A DNA stretch of 64,000 bases from Sinorhizobium sp. BG8 (lineage in GTDB: Bacteria; Pseudomonadota; Alphaproteobacteria; Rhizobiales; Rhizobiaceae). Numbering within the stretch: position 1 is the stretch's first letter; every line of letters starts with the position of its first letter. The DNA is taken from positions 1,438,501 to 1,502,500 of the forward strand of contig NZ_CP044011.1 of NCBI RefSeq assembly GCF_016864555.1, in the 5' to 3' direction. The position numbers were made by a program, and so were the translations under genes. This document shows positions 45,090 to 52,880 of the stretch, one piece after another. The notes under the pieces are model-generated. The model had not been told where the DNA came from. It saw nothing but the letters and a program-made list of their open reading frames with translations, and searched no databases.

Positions 45090-45430
45090 CTTATCGCAGG
45101 GACGACATGGCTGCCGGTAAGGAGCACTCGACGGAGCGGGCGAGGGCGGAGATCGAGGTCGTGCACGACATCGGCCTGCATGCGCGCCCCTCGGTCGCCT
45201 TCACGCGGCTCGCCAAGTCGTTTCCCTGCGCCATCGAGATCGAGGTCAACGGAAGCGGCATCTGGCTCAATGGAAAGAGCATCGTGAAGGTCATGGGCGC
45301 GCGGATCCGCAAGGGTTCCAGCCTCGTCCTTCGCGCGCATGGAGGCCGCGCCGAGGAGGCGGTGAGGGCGTTGAGGGAGCTCATCGAGCGGAACTTCGAC
45401 GAGGGCGGGGACCATGTCCGACACACCTAG
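45086..45430 (+). CDS. HPr-like phosphocarrier dedicated to the Dha system
   Basis: A 114-residue HPr with the active-site His32 in DIGLHARPSVAF and a serine at the regulatory position (NGKSIVKVMG). It carries a ~20-residue N-terminal extension from GTG 45086, which overlaps the dhaM stop; an ATG at 45107 is an alternative. It would relay phosphate from the adjacent Enzyme I to DhaM. Confidence 0.92.
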   Translation: MTYRRDDMAAGKEHSTERARAEIEVVHDIGLHARPSVAFTRLAKSFPCAIEIEVNGSGIWLNGKSIVKVMGARIRKGSSLVLRAHGGRAEEAVRALRELIERNFDEGGDHVRHT

Positions 45431-47048
45431 GCCGGCCCCTTTCACGATCGTCGGGCAGGGTGCCTCGCCGGGCCTTGCCGGAGGACTGGCCTTCATCGCC
45501 ACGCCGGTCAGGCAGCTCCAGATGAACGTGCCCGCGGACCAGGGCGTGCAAGTGCTTTCCGACGCGATCGCCACAACTGTCGACGCCCTGCGGGACCTTT
45601 CTTCCAGAACGGACGAAGAAAGTGCGGCGATCCTGGAATTCCAGATCGAAATGTTGCTAGACCCGGTGCTCGTGGGGCCTGCCATGGAGCTGATCCGTAA
45701 GGGAGGGGACCCCGCCCTTGCCTGGGTTTCGGTGCTGGACGGTCACATTCGCGGTTTCGAGGAATCCGACGACGAGCAGATGCGGGCACGGGCGGCGGAC
45801 CTCGCAGACATCAAGAACGGTGTCCTGAGGGCGCTGAGCGGGGAAGGGTGGCCGGATTTTCCGGTGGGTTCGGTCTTCGTCGGAAGCGATATCGCGCCGA
45901 GCCTCTTCCTGTCGCACGATTGGTCCGGCGGGGGTGGCATCGTTCTCTTCAAGGGCAGCGCGGTGAGCCATGTCGCGATGCTTGCCCGCAGCCTCGCAGT
46001 GCCGATGGTCGTCGGGATAGGGTCGACGCCGATTTCCGGCGGAACGCCGCTCCTGATCGACGGGTCGCTCGGCACGGTGTCCTCCTGCCCGGGATCCGGC
46101 GAGATCGCGCGATCATCCCGTGAGAGCGACACGCACGTACCTCCGGTATCCGCAGGCGGTAGGGGGCCGGTTTTTCGCAAAAAAGCCGGTCTGCCCGTCG
46201 GCATCTTCGCCAACATCAACGCCGTCTCCGAACTCGACGGGATCGACATCGACGCGATCGACGGGGTCGGACTGTTCCGCTCAGAGTTCCTGATGGCGAC
46301 GACCGCCGACCTTGCCAACGAGCAGCGGCAGTTCGAGGCCTATTGCACCATTCTCCGCTGGGCCGGCGACAAACCGGTAACGATCCGTCTCCTCGACTTT
46401 GGCGGCGACAAGCCTCTTCCCGGAACGCTCGGCGGGCATGCCCCCCCGCTCCTCGAACTGCGCGGCGTCCGCCTCCTTCTTGCGATGCCTGAGATCCTGC
46501 GCATTCAGGTACGCGCGCTGTTGCGGGCGGCGGCCTTCGGCAACCTTCGGGTCATGGTTCCCATGGTCACGGTTCCCTCCGAACTCGAGGCGATCCGGGG
46601 CGTCTTCGAAGCGGAGGGGAATGCGCTGGAGCGCCGGGCGGTCATCTTCCGCAGGCCCTTGATCGGGATGATGGTGGAAGTGCCCGCGGCCGCCCTCATG
46701 CTGGAGAGTTTCGGCATGGCGGACTTCTTTTCACTCGGCACGAACGATCTCGCGCAATATCTGGCGGCTGCATCCCGGCAGGACGCCGAGGCGGCGGGGT
46801 TGCACGCGGCCATCGCTCCCGCTGTTCTTCGCCTTGCCGGGCAATGCGTGAAGACTGCGGCCCGCATGGGCAAGCCGATTGCAATATGCGGGGACATGGC
46901 CGGCGATCCGGATCGGATCCCCGGCCTCGTCGCGATCGGGTTGCGCGCATTCTCGATGGCGCCTTTGCGAATTGCGTCGGCCTGCCTGAAGATCGCCGAA
47001 CTCCCGGCAAGCGAACGGATGGTCGCGGGAGGTTCGGATGGCGCGTGA
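45414..47048 (+). CDS. PTS Enzyme I (PEP-protein phosphotransferase) dedicated to the Dha system
   Basis: A 544-residue Enzyme I. It takes phosphate from PEP on His186 (KGSAVSHVAMLARS). PEP-site motifs are GLFRSEFLM, TIRLLDFGGDKPLPG, GMMVEVPAAALM, FFSLGTNDLAQY and the cysteine in AICGDMAGDPD. No N-terminal GAF domain, so it is not the nitrogen PTS enzyme PtsP. It overlaps the HPr gene by 17 bp and the next small gene by 11 bp. Confidence 0.93.
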   Translation: MSDTPRPAPFTIVGQGASPGLAGGLAFIATPVRQLQMNVPADQGVQVLSDAIATTVDALRDLSSRTDEESAAILEFQIEMLLDPVLVGPAMELIRKGGDPALAWVSVLDGHIRGFEESDDEQMRARAADLADIKNGVLRALSGEGWPDFPVGSVFVGSDIAPSLFLSHDWSGGGGIVLFKGSAVSHVAMLARSLAVPMVVGIGSTPISGGTPLLIDGSLGTVSSCPGSGEIARSSRESDTHVPPVSAGGRGPVFRKKAGLPVGIFANINAVSELDGIDIDAIDGVGLFRSEFLMATTADLANEQRQFEAYCTILRWAGDKPVTIRLLDFGGDKPLPGTLGGHAPPLLELRGVRLLLAMPEILRIQVRALLRAAAFGNLRVMVPMVTVPSELEAIRGVFEAEGNALERRAVIFRRPLIGMMVEVPAAALMLESFGMADFFSLGTNDLAQYLAAASRQDAEAAGLHAAIAPAVLRLAGQCVKTAARMGKPIAICGDMAGDPDRIPGLVAIGLRAFSMAPLRIASACLKIAELPASERMVAGGSDGA

Positions 47049-47454
47049 GACCGTCGAAGAGGCCATCATCGGCTACAAGACCATCCTGTCGGCCATCATC
47101 GACAATCGGCCGTCCGGCACGCGCCAGCGCCTCGCCCAGGCGCTTGGCAAACATCGCAGCTTCGTCACGCAGATCACCAGCCCGAGCTATGCGACGCCCT
47201 TGCCTGCGCGCCACCTCAGGACGATCATGCGGGTCTGTCACTTCAGCTCCGCCGAACAGCAACGTTTTCTCGATGCCTATCAGGTGGCGCATCCGGGAAA
47301 ATTGCCGGAGCTGGGCGCACCGGAAGGCTCGCGCCACCTCTCGCTGATGGTGCCGGATCTGGGAGACGAGCAGAAGAACCGGGCCCTCGACGATGCGATA
47401 GGCGAATTCGTCGCGAGACTAGCGATCGTCATGCGGAGCGACGGGCGGGACTGA
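47038..47454 (+). CDS. Small HTH-like protein of the Dha operon
   Basis: A 138-residue protein whose first 75 residues look like a short XRE-type helix-turn-helix (SGTRQRLAQALGKHRSFVTQ, then PLPARHLRTIMRVC). The rest has no recognised domain. It sits between Enzyme I (11-bp overlap) and dhaK, so it may be the local regulator or a modulator of the kinase complex. No DhaR- or DhaQ-type regulator is present. Assignment is tentative. Confidence 0.65.
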   Translation: MARETVEEAIIGYKTILSAIIDNRPSGTRQRLAQALGKHRSFVTQITSPSYATPLPARHLRTIMRVCHFSSAEQQRFLDAYQVAHPGKLPELGAPEGSRHLSLMVPDLGDEQKNRALDDAIGEFVARLAIVMRSDGRD

Positions 47455-47555
47455 GGGCTCGGCTGATCGTTGAGACTGATTTCCGCTTGCGGAACATATT
47501 GCGGGTCTGGAGGAGCCCGGCCGCCTTCACTAGTATCGAGGCGGGGGAGAACGGA

Positions 47556-48557
47556 ATGAAGAAATTCATCAACAGCCCGGAAGCGATGGTCCTGGAAAGC
47601 CTGCGCGGTTTCGTTGCGGCCAACGCGGATCTCGTCGCCTTCGGGGCACAGGAAAAATACGTACGCCGGAGTGCGTTGAAGCAGGGCAAGGTTGCGATCG
47701 TATCCGGCGGCGGGGCCGGTCACGAGCCCATGCATAGCGGTTTCGTCGGCCATGGCATGCTCGATGCGGCCTGCACTGGCCACGTCTTCACCTCTCCAAC
47801 CCCCGACCAGATCCTTGCCGCGGTGGAGGGAACCGAAACCGGTGCCGGCACGCTGCTGATCGTGAAGAACTACGACGGCGATGTCATGAACTTTGAGATG
47901 GCGGCTGAAATGGCGGTCGCGCGCGAGGGGCGCAGCGTGGCGACGATTATCGTCAGTGATGATATCGCCGTGCACGATGCACGACGCAGCTCCGGCCGCA
48001 GGGGGGTGGCGGGAACGCTGGTCGTGGAGAAGATCCTCGGCGCGGCAGCCGAGGCCGGGATGGATTTATCCTCGCTCGTGAAGCTGGGGGAAGCGGTGGT
48101 GCGGGACACGCGCACCATGGGAGTCGCCCTGAGGGGCGCGACGGTGCCGGATACGGCCCGCGAGACTTTCGTGCTCGGTCCGGACGAGATGGAGGTCGGG
48201 GTGGGGATCCACGGCGAACCCGGCCGGTCGCGAGAGGCGTTCGGCGATGCGGAAGCCATCGTCGCGATGGTGTGCCAGTCGATCCTTGCGGATCTCGACG
48301 AGGGTATGGCCGGCGAATTCCTGCTTCTCGTGAACGGGTTCGGCGGAACGCCGGTTTCGGAACTCTACCTGGTCTATGGGATCGCCCGCCGTATCTTCGA
48401 GAGCTGCGGACTGACCGTGGGCCGCTCCCTTGTTGGGACCTACGTGACGTCGCTCGACATGGCCGGCATGTCGATCACGCTTTCCCTGCTCGACGGCGAA
48501 CGCAAGCGCCTGTGGGATGCGCCGGTCGCAACGCCAGCGTTGCGCTGGGGCATCTGA
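47556..48557 (+). CDS. dhaK: PTS-dependent dihydroxyacetone kinase, substrate-binding subunit DhaK
   Basis: A 333-residue DhaK with SGGGAGHEPMHSGFVGHG and the hemiaminal-forming His219 in GVGIHGEPG. It lacks an attached DhaL domain and must work with the separate DhaL and DhaM. ATG 47556 follows GGGGGAG. It is the last gene of the operon, separated from its partners by HPr, Enzyme I and the HTH-like gene. Confidence 0.93.
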   Translation: MKKFINSPEAMVLESLRGFVAANADLVAFGAQEKYVRRSALKQGKVAIVSGGGAGHEPMHSGFVGHGMLDAACTGHVFTSPTPDQILAAVEGTETGAGTLLIVKNYDGDVMNFEMAAEMAVAREGRSVATIIVSDDIAVHDARRSSGRRGVAGTLVVEKILGAAAEAGMDLSSLVKLGEAVVRDTRTMGVALRGATVPDTARETFVLGPDEMEVGVGIHGEPGRSREAFGDAEAIVAMVCQSILADLDEGMAGEFLLLVNGFGGTPVSELYLVYGIARRIFESCGLTVGRSLVGTYVTSLDMAGMSITLSLLDGERKRLWDAPVATPALRWGI

Positions 48558-48707
48558 GACGCCACATTTGGGCGCGCGGCGGTCTAGCGCCTGTCATGGA
48601 CAGGTCTTATAGACAGTGCATCGCCGCCAAGAGAATGCCCGTTGGCGAAGGGTGCAGGCTCCACGAGCCGTCCCGGGGCGCAAATCCAGACGTGTCAGGA
48701 ACGAAAA

Positions 48708-49055
48708 ATGGATATTAAACGCTTTGAAACCGGTGCCCGCATGAGCCAGGCTGTCGTGCACAACGGCACCGTCTATCTGGCAGGCCAGGTTGGCGTCGCC
48801 GGCCACGATGTCGCGACGCAGACCCAGCAGGCGCTTGCCGAGGTCGATCGCCTGCTGGCGCTTGCCGGCACCGACAAGAGCCGCATCCTTTCCGCCCAGG
48901 TCTGGCTTGCCGACATGGCGGACTTTTCCAAGATGAACGCCGTCTGGGACGCCTGGGTTTCCGCGGGCAATGCCCCGGCACGCGCAACCGGCGAATCCAA
49001 GCTCGCAGCGCCGGAATACCTCGTCGAGGTGATCGTGGTCGCGGCTCTCGCCTGA
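48708..49055 (+). CDS. RidA/YjgF-family protein
   Basis: A 115-residue RidA-superfamily protein (enamine/imine deaminase or a relative). The C-terminal signature ARATGESKLAAPEYLVEV has the glutamate in place, but the arginine of canonical RidA (RxxV near residue 105) is not obvious, so it may be one of the Rid2-Rid7 subgroups. AGGA precedes ATG 48708. It is a single gene, with a terminator shared with phyR. Confidence 0.88.
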   Translation: MDIKRFETGARMSQAVVHNGTVYLAGQVGVAGHDVATQTQQALAEVDRLLALAGTDKSRILSAQVWLADMADFSKMNAVWDAWVSAGNAPARATGESKLAAPEYLVEVIVVAALA

Positions 49056-49083
49056 TCTTCGGGCCAGGTTGCAGCGATCAAAG

Positions 49084-49120
49084 AAAAGGCCGCGCGTTCT
49101 TTCCGGACGCGCGGCCTTTT
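49084..49120. terminator. Bidirectional terminator between RidA and phyR
   Basis: A 13-bp perfect stem (AAAAGGCCGCGCG with CGCGCGGCCTTTT) with an 11-nt loop. A-run on one side and T-run on the other serve both converging genes. Confidence 0.88.
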
Positions 49121-49156
49121 CATGTTCGAAGCGAGGTTGCCCCCTGAAGTGCCTTG

Positions 49157-49957
49157 TCAGGCCGACCGTGCCACCCGGGCCTTCTCGTTGAAGAAGAGCG
49201 CCTGGCTGATCAGGGCCTTCACCATTTCGGGATTGAAGGGTTTGGTCACGAGGAACGCTGGTTCCGGCCTTTCGCCGGTCAGCAGCCGTTCGGGGAAGGC
49301 CGTGATGAAGATGACCGGCACGCTGCCGGTGGTCAGGATCTCGTTCACCGCATCGATCCCCGAGCTCCCATCCGCAAGCTGGATATCCGCCAGCACCATG
49401 CCCGGCGAGGTGCGATAGTAGAGCTCGACCGCCTCGTCTCGCGTGCGGGCGATGCCGGTCACGCGGTGGCCGAGGCCTTTTACCATGTCCTCGATGTCCA
49501 TCGCGATCAGCGGCTCATCCTCGATGATCATGATGTCGGTGGCCACCTGGTTCGAGATTTCGCGCGAGGCTTCGTCGAGCAGGGCATCGAACTTCTCTTC
49601 AGGAATGTCGAGAATGTCGGCGGCCTCCGAGCGCTCGAACCCCTCGACCGCGACAAGCAGGAAGGCCTTGCGGGCAGTGGGGGAAACATTGGCGAGGTGG
49701 GCGGCTGCGTTCCGCTCCCAGCCGAACGGCGAGGAAACGTCGGCTAAAGTGACGTGAATACTGTCGAATAGCGTGCAATAGAGCCGAAAAATGGCGATCC
49801 GATCACTGGAACGCTTGGGGTAGAGCGTTATATCAGCAACAAGTGCTTCCAGCATGGCGGCCACATAGGCGTCGCCGGAAGTCTGGGAGCCGGTTACGGC
49901 GCGTGAGAACCGCCTGAGGTAAGGAAGGTGTGGGGCGATCCGGGTTGATAGCGACAT
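49157..49957 (-). CDS. phyR: General stress response regulator PhyR
   Basis: A 266-residue PhyR: an N-terminal sigma-factor-like domain (~1-135) and a C-terminal receiver with acidic EDE (146-148) and phospho-acceptor Asp191 in LADIQLADG. When phosphorylated, its sigma-like part sequesters the anti-sigma factor NepR, freeing the ECF sigma factor EcfG. It is divergent from nepR, the usual arrangement, but no ecfG follows. It may be a second copy, like RsiB2 of S. meliloti. Confidence 0.94.
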   Translation of the reverse strand: MSLSTRIAPHLPYLRRFSRAVTGSQTSGDAYVAAMLEALVADITLYPKRSSDRIAIFRLYCTLFDSIHVTLADVSSPFGWERNAAAHLANVSPTARKAFLLVAVEGFERSEAADILDIPEEKFDALLDEASREISNQVATDIMIIEDEPLIAMDIEDMVKGLGHRVTGIARTRDEAVELYYRTSPGMVLADIQLADGSSGIDAVNEILTTGSVPVIFITAFPERLLTGERPEPAFLVTKPFNPEMVKALISQALFFNEKARVARSA

Positions 49958-50104
49958 GTATGTTCTCCCTGTATTGTTCCATGATAAGACGAACCATTGC
50001 GGGATTCAGGAAGCGGAAACGCTTTTGTGCCACGGTAGATTCGTCTTGCTGTATGCGGTTTTCGGCAGAAGGAAGTCCGAATTCGATAGTGGGGATGGCC
50101 AACG

Positions 50105-50302
50105 ATGAGCCGGTTCAATGATGAGAGCGACAAGGCCGGGCGCGCCTCCCAGGGATCTGCCGTCTTCGACCCCAAAGGCGTCGTGGGACGGAAGCTCAAA
50201 TCCTTCTACGATGTGATTGAAACCGAACCGGTTCCTAGTCACTTGCTGGACCTTCTCGAACAGCTGGATGAAGCGGAACGCAAATCCAAGCTCGGTAAGT
50301 GA
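50105..50302 (+). CDS. nepR: Anti-sigma factor NepR
   Basis: A 65-residue NepR. The conserved core is IGRKLK-like VVGRKLKSFYD, followed by EPVPSHLLDLLEQLDEAE. NepR holds the EcfG sigma factor inactive until PhyR removes it. In most Rhizobiales ecfG follows nepR directly; here a convergent glycine-zipper gene lies downstream. RsiA2 of S. meliloti is a comparable second copy. Confidence 0.9.
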   Translation: MSRFNDESDKAGRASQGSAVFDPKGVVGRKLKSFYDVIETEPVPSHLLDLLEQLDEAERKSKLGK

Positions 50303-50338
50303 CCGGGCATTCCCATTCACCGCGCAGGCATACGAACG

Positions 50339-50358
50339 AAACGGGCCGAAGCCCGTTT
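50339..50358. terminator. Terminator between nepR and the glycine-zipper gene
   Basis: AAACGGGC pairs with GCCCGTTT over a CGAA tetraloop; it can act in both directions. Confidence 0.75.
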
Positions 50359-50384
50359 CTCCGCCTGCGCATTTCAGCGCTATA

Positions 50385-50645
50385 TCAGCAACTTGCGGTG
50401 TAGCGACGGCCATAACGGTCCCTGTAGACGCAACGGCCAGGCTCGCTTGCGTGACCGATGAGCGCACCACCGACGCCGCCGATCGCCGCACCGGCGAGCG
50501 CACCGCCAGCCTTGCCGGTCACGGCGCCGCCGATAATGGCGCCCGAGGCTGCGCCAATCGTTGCACCGCGTTCCGTGGGCGTGCAGGACGCGACGGTGAC
50601 GGCCGAAACGATGAGAGCCGTGGCGACAAGCAGATTCTTTTTCAT
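50385..50645 (-). CDS. Glycine-zipper envelope lipoprotein
   Basis: An 86-residue protein with a lipoprotein signal (SAVTVASC, lipid-modified Cys near 21) followed by a glycine-zipper region (TIGAASGAIIGGAVTGKAGG, then ALAGAAIGGVGGALIG) and a short C-terminal YRDRYGRRYTASC. Related OmpA-like or YMGG proteins sit in the envelope and are often stress-induced. It lies within the small-stress-gene group. Confidence 0.82.
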   Translation of the reverse strand: MKKNLLVATALIVSAVTVASCTPTERGATIGAASGAIIGGAVTGKAGGALAGAAIGGVGGALIGHASEPGRCVYRDRYGRRYTASC

Positions 50646-50682
50646 GCTGGGTTCTCCCTGAAATTGGCGAATAAGGTGGACC

Positions 50683-50838
50683 TTAAATACGTCCCATCAA
50701 GACAAGCACGAGAAGAATGACAATGACAAGTCCGAGTCCACCAGAGGGTCCATACCCCCAGGCACGGCTATAGCCCCAATTCGGCAAGGCGCCGATGAGG
50801 AGCAGGATTAAAATTACAAGCAGAATGGTGCTCAGCAT
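50683..50838 (-). CDS. DUF3309 small membrane protein
   Basis: A 51-residue protein that matches DUF3309: a leading helix (MLSTILLVILILLLIGALP), the conserved NWGYSRAWGYGPSGG, and a second helix (LVIVILLVLVLMGRI). ATG 50838 follows AAGGA. An EcfG-type promoter lies 42 bp upstream. The family is common in Proteobacteria; function unknown. Confidence 0.85.
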   Translation of the reverse strand: MLSTILLVILILLLIGALPNWGYSRAWGYGPSGGLGLVIVILLVLVLMGRI

Positions 50839-50879
50839 CGGCCCGTCCTTCTTCACCAGTAACATTCAGACGGGCCAGT

Positions 50880-50904
50880 AACGCACCACCGCAGTTTTTG
50901 TTCC
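50880..50904 (-). promoter_or_regulatory. EcfG-type (general stress) promoter of the DUF3309 gene
   Basis: On the minus strand GGAAC (50904-50900), 16 bases, CGTT (50883-50880): an exact match to the EcfG/RpoE2 consensus GGAAC-N16/17-CGTT. Confidence 0.75.
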
Positions 50905-50992
50905 CGGCCCAAGCATTGGCGGGAAAGGGTGGCATCACTTCTGTTGGGGCAGGCATCGCTCCAATCAATTTCATGCGATTTAGAGGCCCTGC

Positions 50993-51018
50993 GGAACTTT
51001 CCCGCCGGAGCTTCCATT
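50993..51018 (+). promoter_or_regulatory. Near-consensus EcfG promoter of the 103-residue gene
   Basis: GGAAC, 17 bases, CATT: one base from the EcfG -10. It lies 31 bp before the start codon, the same spacing as the exact promoters nearby. Confidence 0.4.
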
Positions 51019-51049
51019 CTCTTTTGTCGCTTTAACAGGGGGACAGGAA

Positions 51050-51361
51050 ATGGAACACATTGCCGCGATCATGATCCTTGTTGGCTGCAGCGGAACGAGC
51101 ACCGCCTGCACGGAGCTTCCCGCGCCACAGGCGGTGTTCGAGACCATGGAGGATTGCAATGGCGCACTCGCCACGGCGATCGGCGCTGCGGGAGGCAAGG
51201 CGCGGATCGTCCGTGCGAAGTGCGCGAGCATCGATCCTGCCTGGGAAGAGGAAGACGTCCAGATTTCGTGGGATATCACGCGCAACGGACAGTTGGACAT
51301 CACGGTTACCAACGCCGCCGACGATCCCACCGCATTCGAATACGACATCGCGGGACGGTGA
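51050..51361 (+). CDS. Hypothetical 103-residue protein
   Basis: A small protein with a short hydrophobic start (AAIMILVGCSGTSTACTELP) and several cysteines, then a soluble part ending in AADDPTAFEYDIAGR. The start ATG 51050 follows a GGGGGACAGGA ribosome site. It may be exported, but the signal is weak. No family is recognised. It is in line with other small stress-type genes. Confidence 0.7.
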   Translation: MEHIAAIMILVGCSGTSTACTELPAPQAVFETMEDCNGALATAIGAAGGKARIVRAKCASIDPAWEEEDVQISWDITRNGQLDITVTNAADDPTAFEYDIAGR

Positions 51362-51393
51362 CGAGGAGCGGCGTGGCTTGCCGAAAGAATGGC

Positions 51394-51418
51394 GGAACCT
51401 TCTTCGATCAGGGACATT
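51394..51418 (+). promoter_or_regulatory. Near-consensus EcfG promoter of the CsbD gene
   Basis: GGAAC (51394-51398), 16 bases, CATT (51415-51418), 39 bp before the start codon. One mismatch to CGTT. Confidence 0.45.
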
Positions 51419-51457
51419 TCCCCAGCACATGGTCCACCAACGAGGAAAGGAAACGCC

Positions 51458-51655
51458 ATGAACTGGGATATCATCGAAGGCAAGTGGAACGAGTACAAGG
51501 GCAAGGCCCAGACGCAGTGGGGCAAGCTGACGGACGATGATCTTGACGTGATCAATGGTCGACGCGTCGAACTCTCCGGCAAGATCCAGCAGCGTTATGG
51601 GATCGCCAAGGATGAGGCCGAGCGCCAGATCGACGAGTGGGAACGCCGTCACTGA
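51458..51655 (+). CDS. CsbD-family stress protein
   Basis: A 65-residue CsbD-like protein: [30 protein letters not shown] then a helical [28 protein letters not shown]. CsbD proteins are general-stress-induced and of unknown biochemical role. The start ATG 51458 follows GAGGAAAGG. A near-consensus EcfG promoter precedes it. Confidence 0.9.
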   Translation: MNWDIIEGKWNEYKGKAQTQWGKLTDDDLDVINGRRVELSGKIQQRYGIAKDEAERQIDEWERRH

Positions 51656-51691
51656 CGGTTCGCTGAACCGGCTTTGAACTGGCATATAAGA

Positions 51692-51725
51692 AATGCCGCT
51701 GTGACCGTCCGGTCGCGGCGGCATT
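51692..51725 (+). terminator. Terminator after the CsbD gene
   Basis: AATGCCGC (51692-51699) pairs with GCGGCATT (51718-51725), followed by a T-rich stretch. Confidence 0.55.
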
Positions 51726-51789
51726 CTTCGTTTTGCATGGGCCCTGACGGCGTTTGGGATGCGAAAGCGAATGCTTGTGGAACCGCGCG

Positions 51790-51814
51790 GGAACTTTCAA
51801 AGGGTTCGCGCGTT
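51790..51814 (+). promoter_or_regulatory. EcfG-type promoter of the DUF1328 gene
   Basis: GGAAC (51790-51794), 16 bases, CGTT (51811-51814): an exact consensus match, 32 bp before the start codon. Confidence 0.75.
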
Positions 51815-51846
51815 TCCTTGCCGAACCATAAAGAGGAGTTCGGTCA

Positions 51847-52011
51847 ATGCTTTACTACGCACTTGTGTTCATGGTGATTGCGATCGTCGCCGGTCTTTTC
51901 GGTTTCGGCGGCATTGCCGGCGCATCGGCCGGTATCGCGCAGATCCTGTTCTTTGTATTTTTGGCCCTTCTGGTCCTGTCGTTGATCGCCGGTCTTTTCA
52001 GGCGCGTATAG
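51847..52011 (+). CDS. DUF1328 small membrane protein
   Basis: A 54-residue protein with two helices: [22 protein letters not shown], then [21 protein letters not shown], ending FRRV. It matches the DUF1328/YtjA family, which is often stress-induced. The ribosome site is AGAGGAG. Exact EcfG promoter upstream and terminator downstream make it a single-gene stress unit. Confidence 0.88.
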   Translation: MLYYALVFMVIAIVAGLFGFGGIAGASAGIAQILFFVFLALLVLSLIAGLFRRV

Positions 52012-52040
52012 AACGACAGTTGACCTCTGAGGGAGGAGAG

Positions 52041-52071
52041 GGCGGCGCCAGCGAGCGCCGCCTTTCTTTTT
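52041..52071 (+). terminator. Terminator after the DUF1328 gene
   Basis: GGCGGCGC pairs with GCGCCGCC over a 6-nt loop, followed by TTTCTTTTT. Confidence 0.88.
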
Positions 52072-52093
52072 GCGGTCTTCGTCGACGCGAGAT

Positions 52094-52816
52094 TCATATA
52101 TCGACGGTGAACTTCACCCTGTCGGCCGCGAAACGCGAGCGGGAGAACTGAATGGGTTTACCCGCCATGTCGGTATTGATTGCAGTGGTCACCAGCAGGA
52201 TCGCACCCGGCGAAAGCTTCAGGTCCTGGAGATCCTCTGCCTCGGCATGGGTCGCTGAGATTTCCGTCGAACGGCGAACGTAATCCTCCACGCCGAGCTT
52301 TTCGAATGCGCGCGTGATCGAGCCTGTTGTCTGGTAAAGTTCGCCGATGCCCGCAAAACGGTCCGCGGGAAAGTACCCTGTCGATCGCGAGATCGGGCGC
52401 CGGTCAGCGGTGCTGAGCGTTTCCAGCCTGATGCACGAAGCTCCACTCGCAAGGCCGAGGGCTTTGGCCACGACAGGACTCGCAACCTCTGTCGCCTGTT
52501 CTAGCAAGCGGCCCTCAGTTTCGCTCGCCTGATCGCCAAGGCCCCTTGAAAAGCGGGTGCGGCGCGAGATCGGAAAGGTCAGGCTGTCACGGCGCTCGAT
52601 GCGCGTGCCTATGCCCTGGATGCCCCGCACGAGGCCCTCGTCGGCAAGCGAAGCGAGGGCGCTGCGCACCGTATGACGGTTGACGCCGAACTGTGCGGCG
52701 AGAGTCGTCTCGGGCGGCATCATCCCTGTGTCGTCGAAGTCTCCGTTGTTGATCGCCAGTCGCATCCGGTCTGCGATCTGCCGCCATAGTGCGATGCCGG
52801 TCTGGCGCTCGATCAT
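52094..52816 (-). CDS. phnF: Phosphonate operon regulator PhnF (GntR/HutC family)
   Basis: A 240-residue GntR-type repressor: winged HTH at ~5-75 (WRQIADRMRLAI, then QFGVNRHTVRSALASLADEGLV) and a UTRA effector domain (~95-235). It is divergent from phnG, with a palindromic operator and a Pho box in the 97-bp gap. Relatives repress C-P lyase or phosphate-uptake genes when phosphate is available. Confidence 0.92.
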   Translation of the reverse strand: MIERQTGIALWRQIADRMRLAINNGDFDDTGMMPPETTLAAQFGVNRHTVRSALASLADEGLVRGIQGIGTRIERRDSLTFPISRRTRFSRGLGDQASETEGRLLEQATEVASPVVAKALGLASGASCIRLETLSTADRRPISRSTGYFPADRFAGIGELYQTTGSITRAFEKLGVEDYVRRSTEISATHAEAEDLQDLKLSPGAILLVTTAINTDMAGKPIQFSRSRFAADRVKFTVDI

Positions 52817-52828
52817 TCTTTCCCACCC

Positions 52829-52850
52829 CTGTCATATCGCTGTCACGACG
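52829..52850 (+). promoter_or_regulatory. Pho box between phnF and phnG
   Basis: CTGTCAT-ATCG-CTGTCAC-GACG: two 11-bp direct repeats, an almost ideal PhoB site. It indicates induction of the phn operon by phosphate starvation. Confidence 0.8.
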
Positions 52851-52880
52851 GAATCGTATTAGGATCCTTAGTTGTATGGT

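Noticed and set aside
48558..48707. RidA gene as the last member of the dihydroxyacetone operon
   Set aside because: A 150-bp gap with no overlap separates it from dhaK, unlike the tightly packed operon genes, and it appears to be an independent unit ending at its own terminator.
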